A stretch of DNA of 7,938 bases, taken from assembly GCA_030628305.1 (NCBI GenBank), contig DAOVRE010000065.1, positions 1-7,938 of the forward strand, read 5' to 3'. The position numbers and the translations under genes are program-made. Positions 5,214 through 7,938 of this stretch are shown here, one piece after another (position 1 is the first letter of the stretch; each line of letters opens with the position of its first letter). The notes beneath the pieces were generated by a model that worked only from the letters and a program-made list of their open reading frames with translations, was not told where the DNA came from and made no database searches. The DNA is from Candidatus Heimdallarchaeota archaeon. GTDB taxonomy: Archaea; Asgardarchaeota; Heimdallarchaeia; Heimdallarchaeales; Heimdallarchaeaceae.

Positions 5214-6539
5214 ATGAAATTCAAAAAGAGAAAAATCTTGATTATGGGAGCCGCTGGCAGAGATTTTCATAATTTCAATACATATTATCGTGAAAATGAA
5301 AATTATGAAGTAGTAGCGTTCACAGCAACCCAAATTCCTGATATAGTAGACAGGAAATACCCAAAAGAGCTTTCTGGCCCCTTATACCCAGAAGGTATTC
5401 CAATCTTCGATGAGACAGAACTTCAAAGACTCATCAAAGAATTAGAAGTTGATGAAGTAGTTTTTTCCTACTCAGATGTAACTCATGAATTTGTTATGCA
5501 CAAAGCCTCTCTAGTTAATGCTCTGGGTCCAGCCTTTTCATTATTAGGAACAAAGGGAACCATGATTAAAAGCACAAAACCACTAATTAGTGTCTGTGCT
5601 GTAAGAACAGGAAGCGGCAAATCACAGACTTCCAGAAAAATATTACAGTTAATAACTGAGGCTGGTAAGAAGATAGTTGCTATTAGACATCCTATGCCTT
5701 ATGGAGATTTAGCAAAACAAGCAGTACAAAGATTTGCTGAATACTCTGATTTGGATAAACATGAAACAACAATCGAAGAGAGAGAAGAGTATGAACCTTA
5801 TATCGATAAAGGTTTAGTAATTTACTCCGGTGTTGATTATGAAGCTATTCTTAGAGAAGCAGAGAAAGAAGCAGACGTTATTCTGTGGGATGGTGGAAAT
5901 AACGATTTTCCATTCTATGAATCTGATTTACAAATAGTGGTAGCTGATCCTCACAGAGTAGGACACGAGCTCACTTATCATCCTGGTGAAACCAATCTCA
6001 ATCTAGCAGATGTAGTTGTCGTAAATAAAATTGCCACAACTGATTACGAAAACGTTCTCGATTTAGAAGAAAATATTCGTAAAGCTAACCCTAACGCAGT
6101 TATTATCGAGGCTGCCTCTCCAATCTTTGTTGACCAACCAGACCTGGTTAAAGGTAAAAGAGTGTTAGTGATTGAAGATGGACCTACCTTAACTCATGGA
6201 GAAATGCAATATGGTGCTGGAGTTGTCGCTGCCCTTAGATATGGAGCTGAGGAACTAGTTGATCCTAGACCTTATTTAGTTGGTAGCATGAAAGATACCT
6301 TTGAAAAATATCCAGATATTGGCACTTTACTCCCTGCTATGGGCTATTTTGATCAACAACTAAAGGACATGGAAGAAACAATCAAGAATACTGAATGTGA
6401 TGTTGTAGTTTCAGCCACCCCAATCGATATTACAAGGTTGATAAAAATCGACAAACCTATGGTTAGAGTAAAATATGAGTTAGAGGAAATCGGTTTTCCA
6501 AAACTAAAGGACGTTCTAAAAGAGAAAGGTTTTATCTAA
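5214..6539 (+). CDS. Cyclic 2,3-diphosphoglycerate synthetase-like P-loop GTPase (COG2403)
   Basis: A 441-residue protein. Residues 7-117 form a Rossmann-like N-terminal domain beginning with I-L-I-M-G-A-A-G-R-D-F-H-N-F. Residues from about 124 form a P-loop NTPase domain. Its Walker A is A-V-R-T-G-S-G-K-S (129-137), with Ala where the standard pattern has Gly. A Walker B-like strand, V-I-L-W-D-G-G-N-N-D, includes D226, and V-V-V-V-N-K-I (267-273) resembles the guanine-specificity N-K motif. Length and domain order match COG2403, which includes cyclic 2,3-diphosphoglycerate synthetase (CpgS) of Methanothermus, the ATP-dependent enzyme that cyclises 2,3-diphosphoglycerate. Most members outside methanogens have no proven reaction, so the specific substrate is uncertain. 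GGGAT lies just upstream of the ATG. The gene has its own promoter and a strong terminator and appears monocistronic. Confidence 0.85.
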   Translation: MKFKKRKILIMGAAGRDFHNFNTYYRENENYEVVAFTATQIPDIVDRKYPKELSGPLYPEGIPIFDETELQRLIKELEVDEVVFSYSDVTHEFVMHKASLVNALGPAFSLLGTKGTMIKSTKPLISVCAVRTGSGKSQTSRKILQLITEAGKKIVAIRHPMPYGDLAKQAVQRFAEYSDLDKHETTIEEREEYEPYIDKGLVIYSGVDYEAILREAEKEADVILWDGGNNDFPFYESDLQIVVADPHRVGHELTYHPGETNLNLADVVVVNKIATTDYENVLDLEENIRKANPNAVIIEAASPIFVDQPDLVKGKRVLVIEDGPTLTHGEMQYGAGVVAALRYGAEELVDPRPYLVGSMKDTFEKYPDIGTLLPAMGYFDQQLKDMEETIKNTECDVVVSATPIDITRLIKIDKPMVRVKYELEEIGFPKLKDVLKEKGFI

Positions 6540-6540
6540 A

Positions 6541-6568
6541 TTTCTTTTTTTTATCTTTTCTTTTATTA
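6541..6568 (+). terminator. Strong poly-T terminator after the COG2403 gene
   Basis: Starting two bases after the stop codon, the sequence is almost entirely T, with one run of eight T and two of four. This is the clearest archaeal-type terminator in the window and separates this gene from the trmI operon. Confidence 0.7.
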
Positions 6569-6642
6569 ATACTAATTTTTTAGAATTTCTCCAATAAAAC
6601 ACATTAGAATCATCCACTTAAGTAACACACCTCTTCTCTGTT

Positions 6643-6660
6643 AAAACAAGTTTTATAATA
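6643..6660 (+). promoter_or_regulatory. BRE/TATA promoter of the trmI operon
   Basis: AAAACAAG is followed by TTTTATAATA (6651-6660). Transcription would begin near 6680-6682. This excludes an in-frame TTG at 6673 as the start and supports ATG 6688 with a leader of only a few bases. Confidence 0.55.
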
Positions 6661-6687
6661 TTTCTTCATCTGTTGAATCTGGTAGAG

Positions 6688-7494
6688 ATGAAAGATTCAA
6701 GTTTCACTGCAGATAACATTATTGCGGATGGTTCTGATTTATTCATAGTTTTGGACCAAAGAAAGAAATGGCTCGCAAAAGCGATTTCTGGAAAACAGTT
6801 CCATTGTCATAAAGGATTTATTAACTATGATGAAATAATTGGAAAACCGTATGGTTTGCGCGTTACTACGAGCAAATCAGCAACTCTTTCCATTTACAAG
6901 CCCTTACCCAGCGATTATTTGGCAAAAATACCTCATAGTTCACAAATCATCTATTCTAAGGATGCTGGGATGATATTGATGAATACCGGAATAGTTCCTG
7001 GCTCTAAGGTTATTGAGACGGGAACAGGTAGTGGAGCTTTAACCTCAATTTTAGCCAATTATGTTAGAACTGATGGACATGTCTTTACATATGAAATAAG
7101 AGAAGAAGCATATAACACAGCATCCAAAAATATTGCGCGATTAGGGCTTGAATCTTATGTAACAATAAAGAATCAAGATGCTTCTCTGGGATTCGATGAA
7201 ACTAATGTTGATGCAGTTGTACTAGATTTGGGTGATCCATGTGAAATCATTACTCATGCTTACACCTCTCTTAAGTACAGTGGAATCATCGCAGTTTTTC
7301 TCCCAACATATAACCAAGTGGAGAAAGTTTATACCAAATTACGGGAATGTCATTTTGGAGAAATAACTGCTCTTGAACTAATTGAAAGAGAAATGCAATT
7401 GAAAGTCAATGCAATAAGACCAAATACAAGAATGATAGGTCATACAGGATTTTTGATATTTGCTAGAAAATTATTTTACGAGGAAGAAGAATGA
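6688..7494 (+). CDS. trmI: tRNA (adenine57/58-N1)-methyltransferase TrmI
   Basis: A 268-residue class I methyltransferase from ATG 6688. It makes N1-methyladenosine at positions 57 and/or 58 of the tRNA T-loop, normally as a tetramer. Residues 1-75 form the small N-terminal beta domain. I-P-H-S-S-Q-I-I-Y-S-K-D-A (81-93) is the typical TrmI linker. Motif I, E-T-G-T-G-S-G-A-L-T (110-119), binds S-adenosylmethionine, and E136 in Y-E-I-R-E-E should hold the ribose. L-D-L-G-D-P (179-184) corresponds to the family's catalytic L-D-L-P-D-P, with Gly for the first Pro. R-P-N-T-R-M-I-G-H-T-G-F-L (244-256) is a strong family signature near the C-terminus. An in-frame TTG at 6673 lies upstream of the expected transcription start and was not used. 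The stop overlaps the next gene in ATGA, implying translational coupling. Confidence 0.92.
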   Translation: MKDSSFTADNIIADGSDLFIVLDQRKKWLAKAISGKQFHCHKGFINYDEIIGKPYGLRVTTSKSATLSIYKPLPSDYLAKIPHSSQIIYSKDAGMILMNTGIVPGSKVIETGTGSGALTSILANYVRTDGHVFTYEIREEAYNTASKNIARLGLESYVTIKNQDASLGFDETNVDAVVLDLGDPCEIITHAYTSLKYSGIIAVFLPTYNQVEKVYTKLRECHFGEITALELIEREMQLKVNAIRPNTRMIGHTGFLIFARKLFYEEEE

Positions 7495-7889
7495 CACTCA
7501 TTTTCCGTTGTAATAACTGTGAAACAATTAATGATATTCCAAACAATCATCAGTATAAACTATGTAAAAAATGTACTAAAATAATTACTTTTGAACCAGG
7601 AGAGTCTATTATAGTAAGTGATTCAGAAGCTGAGAGTAGTGTGTTTTTGCAAAGTGGAAAGTTATCTGCTTCAGAAGCTGAAAAATTCTTCAATATTGCA
7701 GATACTCATATTAAACAGATTTCAGCGCTAATTGTGGCTCATGGGAAGAAATCAGGAATTTTACTTAACATTCAGACAAAAACCTTACCTGATACTATTC
7801 TGTCTATTTTACGACAAAGCACAACACAATCTCTAGACCAACTAATTCTCAATTGCAAAATGTTCGAAGTCTCTCTATTTAAAATCTAA
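7491..7889 (+). CDS. Small zinc-ribbon protein of unknown function, coupled to trmI
   Basis: A 132-residue protein. The N-terminus carries a zinc ribbon from C7-x-x-C10 and C25-x-x-C28 (C-N-N-C and C-K-K-C). An acidic, serine-rich linker follows (about 41-56), then a predicted helix with S-A-S-E-A-E-K-F-F (59-67), and a mixed region to the end with I-S-A-L-I-V-A-H-G and S-L-D-Q-L-I-L-N-C. I recognise no family beyond the ribbon. It could bind RNA, DNA or a protein partner. Its ATG overlaps the trmI stop by four bases, so it is translated along with TrmI, and a link to tRNA or transcription is a reasonable but unproven guess. The next gene starts almost directly behind it. Confidence 0.75.
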   Translation: MTLIFRCNNCETINDIPNNHQYKLCKKCTKIITFEPGESIIVSDSEAESSVFLQSGKLSASEAEKFFNIADTHIKQISALIVAHGKKSGILLNIQTKTLPDTILSILRQSTTQSLDQLILNCKMFEVSLFKI

Positions 7890-7892
7890 CAG

Positions 7893-7938
7893 ATGTTAAT
7901 CCAAGGAAGAAAAGAATGTTTTGTATATGGACCAAAAA
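7893..7938 (+). CDS. Possible start of the next gene in the trmI operon, cut by the right edge
   Basis: An open frame begins with ATG 7893, three bases after the previous stop, and stays open to the edge, giving M-L-I-Q-G-R-K-E-C-F-V-Y-G-P-K. A second candidate in another frame is ATG 7916, six bases behind a GGAAG that could be a ribosome binding site. Too little sequence remains to choose between them or to name a product. Tight spacing suggests it belongs to the trmI operon. Confidence 0.35.
   Translation, partial: MLIQGRKECFVYGPK

Noticed and set aside
6616..6623. Palindrome ACTTAAGT upstream of trmI
   Set aside because: It is only eight bases, in AT-rich DNA, with no second copy nearby. 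Chance is the simpler explanation.
6673..6675. TTG as start of TrmI
   Set aside because: It lies only about 18 bases from the TATA box, before the expected transcription start. ATG 6688 fits better.

Overview
The window is AT-rich, gene-dense and archaeal. The strongest evidence is an archaeal-type ribosomal protein uS19 and a complete eS26 (a protein of eukaryotes and of TACK and Asgard archaea, generally missing from Euryarchaeota). The archaeal tRNA methyltransferases TrmY and TrmI, a COG2403-type GTPase, TATA-like boxes about 25-30 nt before genes, and poly-T tracts after genes agree. eS26 together with TrmY and the low GC suggests an Asgard archaeon or a related deep lineage. That placement is inference. 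I see no rRNA, tRNA, CRISPR array, insertion sequence or phage gene.

Left part (1-840), minus strand: the start of an acidic protein that runs off the left edge, then a divergent bifunctional-nuclease (DUF151) domain protein. A 145-base divergent promoter region follows. Next, on the plus strand (841-2857), come three closely spaced genes: an ECF-transporter S-component-like membrane protein, a membrane-anchored DUF4430 (transcobalamin-C-like) protein, and a nine-helix protein with the marks of a presenilin/signal-peptide-peptidase-like GxGD intramembrane aspartyl protease. This is the most unusual group in the window: a possible vitamin-uptake pair with an intramembrane protease.

Middle part (2943-5100): uS19 outside its usual S10 operon, a PadR-family regulator, eS26, TrmY and a two-helix small membrane protein, each with its own short intergenic region. 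This is mainly translation machinery with one regulator among it.

Right part (5214-7938): a cyclic-2,3-diphosphoglycerate-synthetase-like GTPase followed by a strong poly-T terminator. Then comes a translationally coupled set: TrmI (tRNA m1A57/58 methyltransferase), a small zinc-ribbon protein of unknown function overlapping it by four bases, and the start of another gene at the right edge. TrmY and TrmI both methylate the T-loop of tRNA, at positions 54 and 57/58.

Every intergenic gap is under 150 bases, so no long stretch is unexplained. Initiation is mixed: some genes have Shine-Dalgarno sites (GGTGAT, GGAG, GGTG), while others have a TATA box so close to the start that the mRNA should be leaderless or nearly so.
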